Assembly: GCA_028290595.1 (NCBI GenBank)
Contig: JAQGJO010000418.1
Location: forward strand, 1-6,957
From: Hyphomicrobiales bacterium
Lineage (GTDB): Bacteria > Pseudomonadota > Alphaproteobacteria > Rhizobiales > Beijerinckiaceae
Direction: 5' to 3'
DNA length: 6,957 nucleotides
Below the pieces are notes generated by a model, which worked only from the letters and a program-made list of their open reading frames with translations, was not told the DNA's origin and did not search any database. The position numbers and the translations under genes are program-made. This document shows, one piece after another, positions 1-6,957 of this stretch. The first letter of the stretch is position 1, and each line of letters starts with the position of its first letter.

Positions 1-1235
1 GCTCTTACTATCGCCTGCAAGCCGATAATCAGCGCTACAGCGTCAACGATACCGGCACCGGAAACACACTCAATCTTTCTCATCCTCGCGTCCTGCAGAT
101 GGTGATGGATTCACTCCGATATTGGGTCAACACCTTTCACATCGACGGTTTCCGCTTTGATCTCGGCGTGACCCTGGGGCGCGAAGACACGGGCTTCGAT
201 CCCGGCTCCGGCTTTTTCGATGCCCTGCGACAGGATCCGACATTAGCGCGCACCAAGCTCATTTCCGAGCCTTGGGATATCGGCCCGGGCGGTTATCAAC
301 TGGGACAGCACCCGCCGGGCTTTGCTGAATGGAACGACCGTTATCGCGATACGGTACGCCGCTTCTGGCGCGGCGATAGTGGGCAGCGTGCCGATCTGGC
401 CGCGCGTCTGTCTGGATCAGGCGACATCTTCGACCATCGCGGCCGCCGGCCTTGGTCCTCCGTCAATTTCATTGCCGCCCACGACGGCTTCACCATCGCC
501 GATCTTGTCAGCTACGAGCACAAGCACAACGAAGCCAATGGCGAAGACGATCGCGATGGCCACGGTGAAAACTATTCGGCCAACTGGGGAGCGGAAGGGC
601 CAACGGATAACGCCGATATTCTTCAGCAGCGCGCAAGAACGCAAAGAGCGCTTCTGACGACACTCGCCTTCTCGCAAGGGACGCCGATGATCCTCGCCGG
701 TGATGAGTTCGGCCGCACCCAGCGTGGCAATAACAACGCCTATTGCCAGGACAATGAGATTTCCTGGCTCGACTGGAGCCTCCTCGAAACCGACGCCGGC
801 AAGTCATTGACGCTTTTCACCAGCCGGCTATTGGAACTACGCCGCCGCTATCCGGTGCTTAGATGCAATACATTCCTGCATGGCTCAGTCGAAGTTGCAC
901 CCGGCATCAACGATATCTCCTGGTTCGACGAAAGAGCCGCGCCACTGTCTCAAGACAACTGGAACGATGCGGAAGCACGTCTCCTCACCCTGCGCAGAGC
1001 CGCCGCGGCGGAAGACGGGGCTACCTCCGTGCTGACTTTGATGCTCAACGCCACGGCTGAGGATCGAAGCTTCACCCTGCCGGCTCCGGGAACCGCCACG
1101 AGGTTGATCGACTCGGCGGATCCCGCCGCGCCCGAGCAGAAATGTAGCAAAGAAGTCAATGTCTCTGCGCATTCCGCTATCCTCCTGTTAAGCACCATCG
1201 CGCGGGATGCCCCACCGCCGGCGCCCAGACCATGA
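1..1235 (+). CDS. glgX: Glycogen debranching enzyme GlgX/TreX, 3' part (N-terminus outside window)
   Basis: This GH13 isoamylase-type enzyme hydrolyses alpha-1,6 branch linkages in glycogen or limit dextrin in the cytoplasm and supplies linear maltodextrins. The frame is open from the left edge: the first full codon is at base 3, and 32 residues ending in NDTGTGNTLNLSHPRVLQM precede the first internal ATG at 99. That ATG is therefore not the start. About 410 residues are visible, against roughly 650-700 for the family, so the N-terminal CBM48-like domain and the first catalytic-barrel motifs are missing. Visible motifs, numbered from base 3, are DGFRFDL with nucleophile D53, LISEPWDIG with acid/base E89, and AAHDGFT with D161. 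They are followed by the family-typical ANGEDDRDGHGEN and GDEFGRTQRGNNNAYCQDNE. A C-terminal beta-sandwich ends in a short proline-rich tail (APPPAPRP). The stop overlaps the treZ start by 4 bases. In tre operons such a gene is often named treX; GlgX and TreX cannot be told apart here. Confidence 0.95.
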   Translation, partial: SYYRLQADNQRYSVNDTGTGNTLNLSHPRVLQMVMDSLRYWVNTFHIDGFRFDLGVTLGREDTGFDPGSGFFDALRQDPTLARTKLISEPWDIGPGGYQLGQHPPGFAEWNDRYRDTVRRFWRGDSGQRADLAARLSGSGDIFDHRGRRPWSSVNFIAAHDGFTIADLVSYEHKHNEANGEDDRDGHGENYSANWGAEGPTDNADILQQRARTQRALLTTLAFSQGTPMILAGDEFGRTQRGNNNAYCQDNEISWLDWSLLETDAGKSLTLFTSRLLELRRRYPVLRCNTFLHGSVEVAPGINDISWFDERAAPLSQDNWNDAEARLLTLRRAAAAEDGATSVLTLMLNATAEDRSFTLPAPGTATRLIDSADPAAPEQKCSKEVNVSAHSAILLLSTIARDAPPPAPRP

Positions 1236-2953
1236 GATTCGGACCTTCATTCCAAACCGATGAGACATGCTTCTCGCTTTGGGCCCCCTCTGTCGAAGCT
1301 GTCGAGATTGAGTTGCAATCGCACGGTCGCTTCGCCATGGACCGAGGCGACGAAGGCTGGTTCAGCTTCCGCGCCCGCTGCGATGCAGGAACGAAATATC
1401 GCTTTTGTCTCGAGGACGGGCTTTGCTTTCCCGATCCTGCCTCGCGACGACAGTCCGGCGACGTCCACGGCTGGAGCGTGGTTGTCGATCCCGATGCCTA
1501 TCCCTGGAACAATCCCGCCTGGCGCGGACGGCCATGGCGCGAAACCGTCATCTACGAAGCCCATGTCGGCCTCATGGGCGGCTTTGAGGGCGTGCGCCGG
1601 CGTCTGCCGGAGCTTGCCCGCCTGGGCATCACTGCCATAGAGCTGATGCCGATCGGCGATTTCCCGGGAGGCCGCAACTGGGGCTATGACGGTGTTCTGA
1701 TCTACGCGCCGGCTGAGGCCTACGGAACGCCCGAGGAACTGAAGGCCCTCATCGACGCCGCGCATGGCCTCGACATGATGGTACTGCTCGACGTCGTCTA
1801 CAATCATTTCGGTCCGGACGGAAACTACCTCAATCGGGTGGCGTCGAGATTTTTTCATGCGGAAGATCATACGCCTTGGGGCAGCGCCATCGCATTTGAA
1901 TATCCGCTCGTCGCCAGCTTCTTCATACAAAATGCATTGCTTTGGCTGAATGAATATCGCTTCGACGGCTTGCGGCTCGATGCCGTTCACGCCATCAAGC
2001 CGCCAGTCGCGCGCCGTCTGCTCGGTCAGGCCATTCGAAGTGGCGTCAGCAGCGACAGGCAGATTCACCTGGTTGTCGAGAACGAAAACAACGAGGCTTC
2101 GCTGCTGCCCGTGCCATACGACGCCCAATGGAATGACGATTTTCATCACTGCATCCACGTGCTGCTGACACACGAAACGGATGCCTATTACGCAGACTAT
2201 GAGACTGCCACCGCGGAGAAGCTGGCACGCTGCCTGGCCTCCGGCTTCGCCTATCAGGGCGAACATTCGCCCAACCTTCAACGAGCGCGGGGAAGTCTGG
2301 CGGACAATGTGCCTTTGACGTCCTTTGTCAGCTTCATTCACAATCACGATCAGATCGGAAATCGCGCGCTGGGAGAAAGACTGGCGCAATTGGCCGCTCC
2401 CGAGGCGTTCAGAGCCGCGATCACGCTGACCTTGTTATGCCCTCATATCCCGTTGATCTTCATGGGCGACGAGTTCGGCAGTCGTTCGCCATTCCTGTTT
2501 TTTACCGACCATAACGCCGCTCTCGCGGAGACCGTGAGAGAAGGACGCCGCAACGAGTTTCGCAATTTCTCTGCATTTCAAAGCGAACAGGATCGCGCGC
2601 AGATACCCGATCCGAACGACGAGAATACATTCTCGCAATCGATTCCAAAACCAGACGAAAACGGATTCGACTGGTTCGAGTTCTATCGCGCATTGCTTTC
2701 ACTGAGATCGCGCCTCATCACACCATATCTGGAAGGCGCGCGAACGATCGAGGCACGGGCAATTTCGGATTACTCTGTCATGGCCAGGTGGCGGCTCGGC
2801 AACGGCGATGATCTAATGCTCGCCGCAAACTTTGGAACAGAGGCTTTGCCTTTCGAGGTTGAAGATGATTTTCGCACCGTCACGCCTTCAGAAGGTTCTT
2901 TTCGCGGAACCTTGCCGCCGCAGACAACCCTGGCCTGGATGAGGTCGCCATGA
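1232..2953 (+). CDS. treZ: Malto-oligosyltrehalose trehalohydrolase TreZ
   Basis: This cytoplasmic GH13 enzyme hydrolyses the alpha-1,4 bond next to the trehalosyl end of maltooligosyl-trehalose, releasing trehalose and a shorter maltodextrin. It is the second step of the TreY-TreZ pathway. The 573 residues match the family length. An N-terminal CBM48/E-set-like domain (about 1-95, with FSLWAPSVEAVEI) precedes the catalytic barrel. Barrel motifs are ELMPIGDFPGGRNWGYDGV (138-155), DVVYNHFGPDGNYL (187-200), GLRLDAVHAI with nucleophile D250, HLVVENENN with acid/base E283, and HNHDQIGNRALGERL with D373. MGDEFGSRSPFLFFTDH (411-427) is characteristic of MTHase, and a small C-terminal beta domain follows. 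The ATG at 1232 was chosen because it gives a full-length N-terminal domain and forms an ATGA overlap with the glgX stop. No clear Shine-Dalgarno sequence precedes it, so translation probably depends on ribosomes finishing glgX. Function is predicted with high confidence from the motifs and from adjacency to treY. Confidence 0.97.
   Translation: MRFGPSFQTDETCFSLWAPSVEAVEIELQSHGRFAMDRGDEGWFSFRARCDAGTKYRFCLEDGLCFPDPASRRQSGDVHGWSVVVDPDAYPWNNPAWRGRPWRETVIYEAHVGLMGGFEGVRRRLPELARLGITAIELMPIGDFPGGRNWGYDGVLIYAPAEAYGTPEELKALIDAAHGLDMMVLLDVVYNHFGPDGNYLNRVASRFFHAEDHTPWGSAIAFEYPLVASFFIQNALLWLNEYRFDGLRLDAVHAIKPPVARRLLGQAIRSGVSSDRQIHLVVENENNEASLLPVPYDAQWNDDFHHCIHVLLTHETDAYYADYETATAEKLARCLASGFAYQGEHSPNLQRARGSLADNVPLTSFVSFIHNHDQIGNRALGERLAQLAAPEAFRAAITLTLLCPHIPLIFMGDEFGSRSPFLFFTDHNAALAETVREGRRNEFRNFSAFQSEQDRAQIPDPNDENTFSQSIPKPDENGFDWFEFYRALLSLRSRLITPYLEGARTIEARAISDYSVMARWRLGNGDDLMLAANFGTEALPFEVEDDFRTVTPSEGSFRGTLPPQTTLAWMRSP
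2941..2944 (+). promoter_or_regulatory. Shine-Dalgarno site for treY, inside the treZ 3' end
   Basis: GAGG lies five bases before the treY ATG and within the last codons of treZ. It supports the ATG at 2950 as the start. With the 4-base stop/start overlap, it suggests that ribosomes ending treZ can re-initiate at once on treY. The motif is short, so this is a reasonable but not unique reading. Confidence 0.6.
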
Positions 2954-5535
2954 TCCCGCGCGCGACGTATCGACTTCAGTTCAACAAGGATTTTACATTT
3001 GCCGACGCCACGGCGATCATTCCCTATCTGGCGGCATTGGGCGTGAGCCATGTCTACGCCTCTCCGATCCTGACGGCGCGCGCCGGCTCTCTGCACGGGT
3101 ACGACCTTGTTGATCCTCGTACGATAGACCCGGAATTGGGCGGCGAAGCGGGCTTGCGCGACTTCGTCGCCGCCCTTCACGCCAAAGACATGGGGCTAAT
3201 TGTCGATATCGTTCCCAATCACATGGGCGTCGGCGGCGGCGACAATCCATGGTGGCTCGATGTGCTGCGCCAGGGCGTCAACAGCCCGTATGCGCCGTTC
3301 TTCGACATTGACTGGACACCGCTGAACCGTGCGCTGACCGGCAAAGTGCTTGCCCCCTTTCTCGGCGAACCTTACGGCACCTGCCTGGAGAAAGGCGATC
3401 TGCAACTGCGCAAGGACGACAAGCATGGATGGGCGGTATTTTACCACCATCATGTCTTTCCTATTCGCAACGCCGACGTCGAGAAATTTGACGAAGCGCC
3501 GGATCTGACACTGAAGCAGCACGATCCCTCAAGCCCTGAAGGCCGGGACAACCTGCACAGTCTGCTGGAGCAGCAATATTACCGCCTGGCATGGTTTCGC
3601 ACCGCTGGCGATATGATCAACTGGCGGCGCTTTTTCGACATCACCGAATTGGCAACCTTGCAGGCGGATCGATGGGAGGTCTTTCAGCAGACCCACGAGC
3701 TGATCTTATCTCTTTACGCCGAAGGATTGATCGACGGCCTTCGCGTCGATCACATCGATGGGCTCGCCGACCCGGCCGGTTATTGCCAGAGACTGCGGGC
3801 CGCGCTTGCCGAACGCCAAGAACAACGGCCCGCCGGACGCCGCCAGCGAGCCTGGATCGTGGTCGAGAAAATTCTCAGCCCCGATGAAGAACTTGATCCC
3901 TCCTGGACCATGGACGGTACCACAGGCTATGACTTTATGAACGAGATCAGCCTGGTGCTGCATAATTCCGCCGGTAGCCAGGCTCTCTGCCGCGACTGGG
4001 CCGCGCGTACCGGGCGACCGGCGCAATTTGCCAAACAGGAATATGCCGCCCGCCGGGAGATCGTTGTGCGTGCCTTCAGCGCACAGCTCGATAGCGCCGT
4101 AGACGCCATGGGCCGCATCGCTGATCTCGATACCAATGATCGCGATCTTTCCCGCGCCGCGCTCCGCCGCTGTCTCGTCGAGATTCTCGGCTGCTTTCCG
4201 CGCTATCGATCATATGCTGCTCAGTCTGAAGCAAATCCGTCCAGCGCCGCTACTCTCGTTCACGCCATTGATGCTGCCAGGCCGCTATGTTTTCCCAGCG
4301 ACCGCGAGCATCTGGACCGGATCGTTGATTGGCTCGGAAACTTCCAGAAAGACATGCCGAATGCAACGTTGCGGCGGCTTGCCATCCGCCGGTTTGAACA
4401 GTTAAGCGCGCCGGTCGCTGCAAAAGCCGTGGAAGACACGGCTTTCTATCGCCATGGTCCGATCCTTTCGCGCACCGATGTCGGCTTCGATCCGGGCCGC
4501 GGCGGCATTTCTGTCGGCGACTGGCATGATTGCTGCCTGCGCCGCGCGCAGAACACGCCGTTTGCGATGCTGGCAACCGCGACCCACGATCACAAGCGCG
4601 GCGAAGACGTGCGCGCGCGCCTCGCCATTCTTTCGGAACAACCCGAGGTATGGATCGCTAAACTCTCCGAATGGATGAACGAGATCAGAGAATTTACAAC
4701 CGGCGGCCCTTACGTCGACCCGGCTGACATCATGATGGCGCTGCAGACGATCGTCGGCATATGGCCGGAGAAATTGCAGCCCGATGATCTGCAGGCTTGC
4801 GAGGATCTAGCGGAGCGCGTCAGAGGCTGGCAATTGAAGGCCTTGAGAGAAGCAAAATTGCAGACGTCCTGGGAAGCTCCGGATGAAACCTATGAAGAGG
4901 CCGCTCTGGGTCTGACCTCTCAATTGCTCCTTGGCGATGCGCTGTCGGAAACCAGATTAAGCATCTCCCGTTTCGCCGAATCGCTGCTTCCGGCAGCTCG
5001 CGACAAAACCCTCGTTCAGACCGTCCTGAAGCTATGCGCGCCGGGCGTTCCCGATATCTATCAAGGCACCGAGTTCCTGGATTTAAGCCTGGTTGATCCC
5101 GACAATCGCCGAACAGTCGATTATACGGCGCGAGCTGCCGCGCTGGCGATCCCGCCGACTGAGCTCAACTCGACCAAGCAACATTTCATTACACGCTTGC
5201 TGCAGCTTCGGCAGCAACAACCAGATGTTTTCTGCCGTGGGGATTATCGTCCGCTGCCCATGGTCGGGCCGAGCGCGGAAAACATGGTAGCGTTTTCCCG
5301 CTCTTACGAGGGTTTTCATATCGTCGTGATCGCGCACGTAACGAGCAGGAGCTCCAGAACGGACGACGACGATCTGAGCACGACTGTCGAGTTACCCGTC
5401 GCCGGCGAATGGATCAATATTCTGCAATCCGGCATCGCCGATCTGGCTCAATCGGCAGACGTCTCATCGCTTTTAGGCACCTTCTGTGTGGCAGTCTATG
5501 CGACGACCCAGAAGGAACGGACCGCCAAAAGCTGA
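2950..5535 (+). CDS. treY: Malto-oligosyltrehalose synthase TreY
   Basis: This cytoplasmic GH13 isomerase converts the reducing-end alpha-1,4 linkage of a maltodextrin into an alpha,alpha-1,1 linkage, giving maltooligosyl-trehalose, the TreZ substrate. At 861 residues it is within the range of proteobacterial TreY and longer than the archaeal form. The N-terminus PRATYRLQFNKDFTFADA is a family signature, followed by YLAALGVSHVYASPILTARAGSLHGYD. Catalytic motifs are DIVPNHMG (86-93), GLRVDHIDGLADP with nucleophile D267, WIVVEKIL with acid/base E306, and ATHDHKRGEDVRARL with D547. Other hallmarks are KAVEDTAFYR (492-501), PGVPDIYQGTEF (698-709) and DPDNRRTVDY (716-725). No frameshift or missing catalytic residue is seen. 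The start at 2950 overlaps the treZ stop as ATGA and has a GAGG Shine-Dalgarno five bases upstream. It is the last gene of the operon; the next gene is convergent. Identification is very secure. Confidence 0.98.
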   Translation: MIPRATYRLQFNKDFTFADATAIIPYLAALGVSHVYASPILTARAGSLHGYDLVDPRTIDPELGGEAGLRDFVAALHAKDMGLIVDIVPNHMGVGGGDNPWWLDVLRQGVNSPYAPFFDIDWTPLNRALTGKVLAPFLGEPYGTCLEKGDLQLRKDDKHGWAVFYHHHVFPIRNADVEKFDEAPDLTLKQHDPSSPEGRDNLHSLLEQQYYRLAWFRTAGDMINWRRFFDITELATLQADRWEVFQQTHELILSLYAEGLIDGLRVDHIDGLADPAGYCQRLRAALAERQEQRPAGRRQRAWIVVEKILSPDEELDPSWTMDGTTGYDFMNEISLVLHNSAGSQALCRDWAARTGRPAQFAKQEYAARREIVVRAFSAQLDSAVDAMGRIADLDTNDRDLSRAALRRCLVEILGCFPRYRSYAAQSEANPSSAATLVHAIDAARPLCFPSDREHLDRIVDWLGNFQKDMPNATLRRLAIRRFEQLSAPVAAKAVEDTAFYRHGPILSRTDVGFDPGRGGISVGDWHDCCLRRAQNTPFAMLATATHDHKRGEDVRARLAILSEQPEVWIAKLSEWMNEIREFTTGGPYVDPADIMMALQTIVGIWPEKLQPDDLQACEDLAERVRGWQLKALREAKLQTSWEAPDETYEEAALGLTSQLLLGDALSETRLSISRFAESLLPAARDKTLVQTVLKLCAPGVPDIYQGTEFLDLSLVDPDNRRTVDYTARAAALAIPPTELNSTKQHFITRLLQLRQQQPDVFCRGDYRPLPMVGPSAENMVAFSRSYEGFHIVVIAHVTSRSSRTDDDDLSTTVELPVAGEWINILQSGIADLAQSADVSSLLGTFCVAVYATTQKERTAKS

Positions 5536-5536
5536 T

Positions 5537-5554
5537 GAAGCGGCTCGCCGCTTC
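5537..5554. terminator. Hairpin between convergent treY and hydrolase genes; possible bidirectional terminator
   Basis: GAAGCGG, loop CTCG and CCGCTTC form a perfect 7-base-pair inverted repeat. It begins one base after the treY stop and ends two bases before the stop of the opposite-strand hydrolase gene. Flanking ATGAAG and CTTCAT (5535-5540 and 5555-5560) could form an alternative pairing. The T-tracts are weak: CTTCATTTGG follows on the + strand, and ATCAGCTTTTGG on the - strand. Position and symmetry favour a shared terminator, but a strong intrinsic terminator is not proven by the sequence. Confidence 0.5.
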
Positions 5555-5556
5555 CT

Positions 5557-6747
5557 TCATTTGGTAGCTGGCGGCGCTTTCAAAGATTGCTGCTGCCCAA
5601 GCCATCCTTCGATCACGCCAGCAATGTCGTCTGAATTATTCTCGACCATCATCATGTGGCCGTTGCCATGCACGCCCTTGTCGGCCAGCCGGATGTAGGT
5701 GTTCGCCACTCCCGCCTGGGTGAGCCATTTTGCGGTGCAATGGTCATAAGGCGCATGATAGGATGCTTCAGACTGGATAATCACCGTCGGAATACCGGCA
5801 ATCTTCGGCAGCTTCCGCGCCGGCTCCTTCTGCATCCAGCAGCGGACTAGATCCGGAGCATCCGCCTTGTCCTGCTGGACGACATCCAGCGCTCCGCCGG
5901 GAGGAACAGGCGGATCGTAAGCCAGCGGAATGTCAGCCAGTCCTGAGATTTTGGTCGGCTCGGCGTCCTTGAACCAGGACGGCGCGCCGGTCGGCACCAT
6001 GTCGTGCACCGGCGGTCCGCTCGGCTCGATCGCAACGATCGCCTTGACGAGATTGGGCCGCGCCTCGGCGACCGGCCAGTTGTAGGCGCCAGATTGCGAA
6101 TGCGTCAGCAGGATCGCCGGCCCTATTTTATCGAAGAGAGCGATCAGGGCAGGGGCGTTGAGTTCCTGCTGTTTGGTGAAATTGGGAAGCGAAGGATATT
6201 GCGTCGCCCAGAATTTTTGGAAAAACGGATCGTTGAGGTCACCCGTCCCGGGGAACTGGGTGTGAAGATGCGCCTGCGGCCAGAGATTGTATTTCTCGGG
6301 GCTGACAAACCGCTGCTGGGCAAATTGCAGACTGGCATTGCCAAGCGGACCGAACGCTTGCGAATAATAGGCCGAGCGGCCCCTCGCCACCTGATCGACA
6401 ATGTACACCGCATAGCCACGACGCAGGAAGTATTGCGACCAGCCCTCGCCGCCGGCAATATTGCCGGTGAAATTGGTCCCCGTTTGACTGCCGCCCGGCA
6501 CCATCACGATCGGATAAGGGTGCTCCAGTTTGGCGGGGATCTGAAACTCCGCATAGATGTGACCGGTCATCGGGCTGCCTTCGATCGATTTGTCGACCTG
6601 GCCGCCGGCATAGAGATATCCCGATCGTGCGATCACCATCGGCGCTGCATCTGCAGCCGATGCCCGGCTGTCTACGCCGACGCCAAACATCATCGCGTAG
6701 CCGGCAGCCAGCATTGCGGAATAGCCAAATGATTTTGACCGAAGCAT
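5557..6747 (-). CDS. Secreted alpha/beta-hydrolase, esterase 713-like
   Basis: This is a predicted exported serine hydrolase of 396 residues; the natural substrate is unknown. The N-terminus looks like a Sec signal peptide: basic MLRSK, a hydrophobic stretch over about 8-25, and an ASA cleavage motif ending near residue 31, so the mature enzyme should be periplasmic or extracellular. The fold signals are PYPIVMVPGGSQTGTNF (77-93, strand and oxyanion region), GYAVYIVDQVARGRS (111-125), nucleophile elbow LLTHSQSGA with probable Ser217, VAIEPSGPP with probable acid Glu241, and HGNGHMMMVENN with probable His364. The Ser/Glu/His order, with Glu after the sixth strand, fits the esterase 713-like group. 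The elbow reads T-H-S-Q-S, not the classical G-x-S-x-G. C303 and C337 could form a disulfide after export. The ATG at 6747 is backed by a GGGAGG site and the signal peptide. The gene converges on treY and shows no functional tie to it. Family placement is fairly confident; the specific reaction is not known. Confidence 0.88.
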   Translation of the reverse strand: MLRSKSFGYSAMLAAGYAMMFGVGVDSRASAADAAPMVIARSGYLYAGGQVDKSIEGSPMTGHIYAEFQIPAKLEHPYPIVMVPGGSQTGTNFTGNIAGGEGWSQYFLRRGYAVYIVDQVARGRSAYYSQAFGPLGNASLQFAQQRFVSPEKYNLWPQAHLHTQFPGTGDLNDPFFQKFWATQYPSLPNFTKQQELNAPALIALFDKIGPAILLTHSQSGAYNWPVAEARPNLVKAIVAIEPSGPPVHDMVPTGAPSWFKDAEPTKISGLADIPLAYDPPVPPGGALDVVQQDKADAPDLVRCWMQKEPARKLPKIAGIPTVIIQSEASYHAPYDHCTAKWLTQAGVANTYIRLADKGVHGNGHMMMVENNSDDIAGVIEGWLGQQQSLKAPPATK

Positions 6748-6752
6748 TGGAG

Positions 6753-6758
6753 CCTCCC
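6753..6758 (-). promoter_or_regulatory. Shine-Dalgarno site for the secreted hydrolase
   Basis: Read on the - strand, GGGAGG lies five bases before the ATG at 6747. It is a strong match to the anti-Shine-Dalgarno sequence and fixes the start ahead of later in-frame Met codons such as Met12. The first Met also gives the complete signal peptide. Confidence 0.75.
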
Positions 6759-6957
6759 TGCTGATAGCGCTCTCGACGGCGCGTAGTTTTCAAGAAAACA
6801 TGTCCTTTGCCGTAGCACAAGGCAGTGACAACAGGATGATAGATCAGAGTTTGCAGCGATGCAGCCGACATCGGTTACGCACGTTATGATGGGCGAACGC
6901 AGGGCCATTGCCCAACGGCGAAACGCGCAACTTCCCTCGGCTGCATTGCGACCGGCT
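6759..6957. other. Upstream region of the hydrolase gene, no supportable gene
   Basis: This stretch contains no open frame with a credible start, ribosome binding site and recognisable product. It presumably carries the hydrolase promoter, read on the - strand, but no good sigma-70 -35/-10 pair with normal spacing was found. A + strand frame from the ATG at 6859 stays open to the window edge for 33 codons; it has no clear Shine-Dalgarno and cannot be judged without more sequence. Confidence 0.5.
6786..6799. repeat. Short inverted repeat in the hydrolase 5' region
   Basis: GTTTTC and GAAAAC form perfect 6-base arms around a 2-base centre (AA), about 40 bases upstream of the hydrolase start codon. 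The arms are A/T-rich compared with their surroundings. It could be a binding site for a dimeric regulator or part of the promoter or leader region, but a single short palindrome can also arise by chance. Confidence 0.3.

Noticed and set aside
99..1235. Treating the ATG at 99 as the true start of a short amylase-family protein
   Set aside because: The frame is open upstream to the window edge and encodes conserved GlgX residues, so the gene is cut by the window boundary and is not a short or truncated gene.
1247..2389. Long open frame (380 codons) on the - strand opposite treZ
   Set aside because: It lies wholly inside treZ, which has full-length family motifs on the other strand. The translation shows no recognisable domain, and it is a typical antisense shadow in GC-rich coding DNA.
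6004..6732. Open frame of 242 codons on the + strand opposite the hydrolase
   Set aside because: It mirrors the hydrolase coding sequence, is very rich in Arg with no domain motifs, and has no convincing ribosome site. The - strand gene has a signal peptide, a triad and a strong Shine-Dalgarno.
6762..6797. Candidate sigma-70 promoter for the hydrolase (TTGAAA and CTATCA on the - strand)
   Set aside because: The spacing of about 20 bases is too long, and the predicted transcript start would fall on the ribosome binding site.
6239..6871. Open frame of 210 codons on the - strand overlapping the hydrolase start in another frame
   Set aside because: Most of it overlaps the hydrolase out of frame, and the protein is Arg/Cys-rich and low in recognisable structure, as expected of a shadow frame.
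6859..6957. Possible start of a + strand gene running off the right edge
   Set aside because: There are only 33 codons, no clear Shine-Dalgarno and no recognisable N-terminal motif. It cannot be supported or excluded from this window.

Overview
The window looks like a piece of a moderately GC-rich alphaproteobacterial chromosome, most likely from the Hyphomicrobiales (rhizobia and relatives). This placement is an inference from base composition, codon use, the style of the TreY/TreZ proteins and the gene order. No rRNA or other marker gene is present to confirm it.

Left and centre (about 1-5535, + strand): three genes run head to tail. They are the 3' part of a GlgX/TreX-type debranching enzyme, treZ (malto-oligosyltrehalose trehalohydrolase) and treY (malto-oligosyltrehalose synthase). 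Both junctions are 4-base ATGA overlaps, so the three genes almost certainly form one translationally coupled operon. Together they convert glycogen to trehalose. GlgX cuts alpha-1,6 branches and releases linear maltodextrins. TreY turns the reducing-end maltose unit into a trehalosyl unit. TreZ then cleaves off free trehalose and leaves a shortened maltodextrin for the next round. All three are GH13 proteins, and each keeps its Asp/Glu/Asp catalytic set. The operon promoter and the GlgX N-terminus lie left of the window.

Right (5557-6747, - strand): a convergent gene encodes a secreted alpha/beta-hydrolase that resembles the esterase 713-like group. It has a Sec signal peptide, a strong Shine-Dalgarno sequence and an atypical nucleophile elbow. 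Only 21 bases separate its stop from that of treY, and they hold most of a perfect hairpin that could end transcription from both sides. There is no evident metabolic link between this hydrolase and the trehalose operon.

Right edge (6748-6957): about 210 bases hold the hydrolase 5' region, with its ribosome binding site and a small A/T-rich inverted repeat, but no supportable gene. The window shows no mobile element, CRISPR array, tRNA or rRNA. I see an ordinary metabolic locus and no convincing sign of an undescribed system; the points of interest are small.
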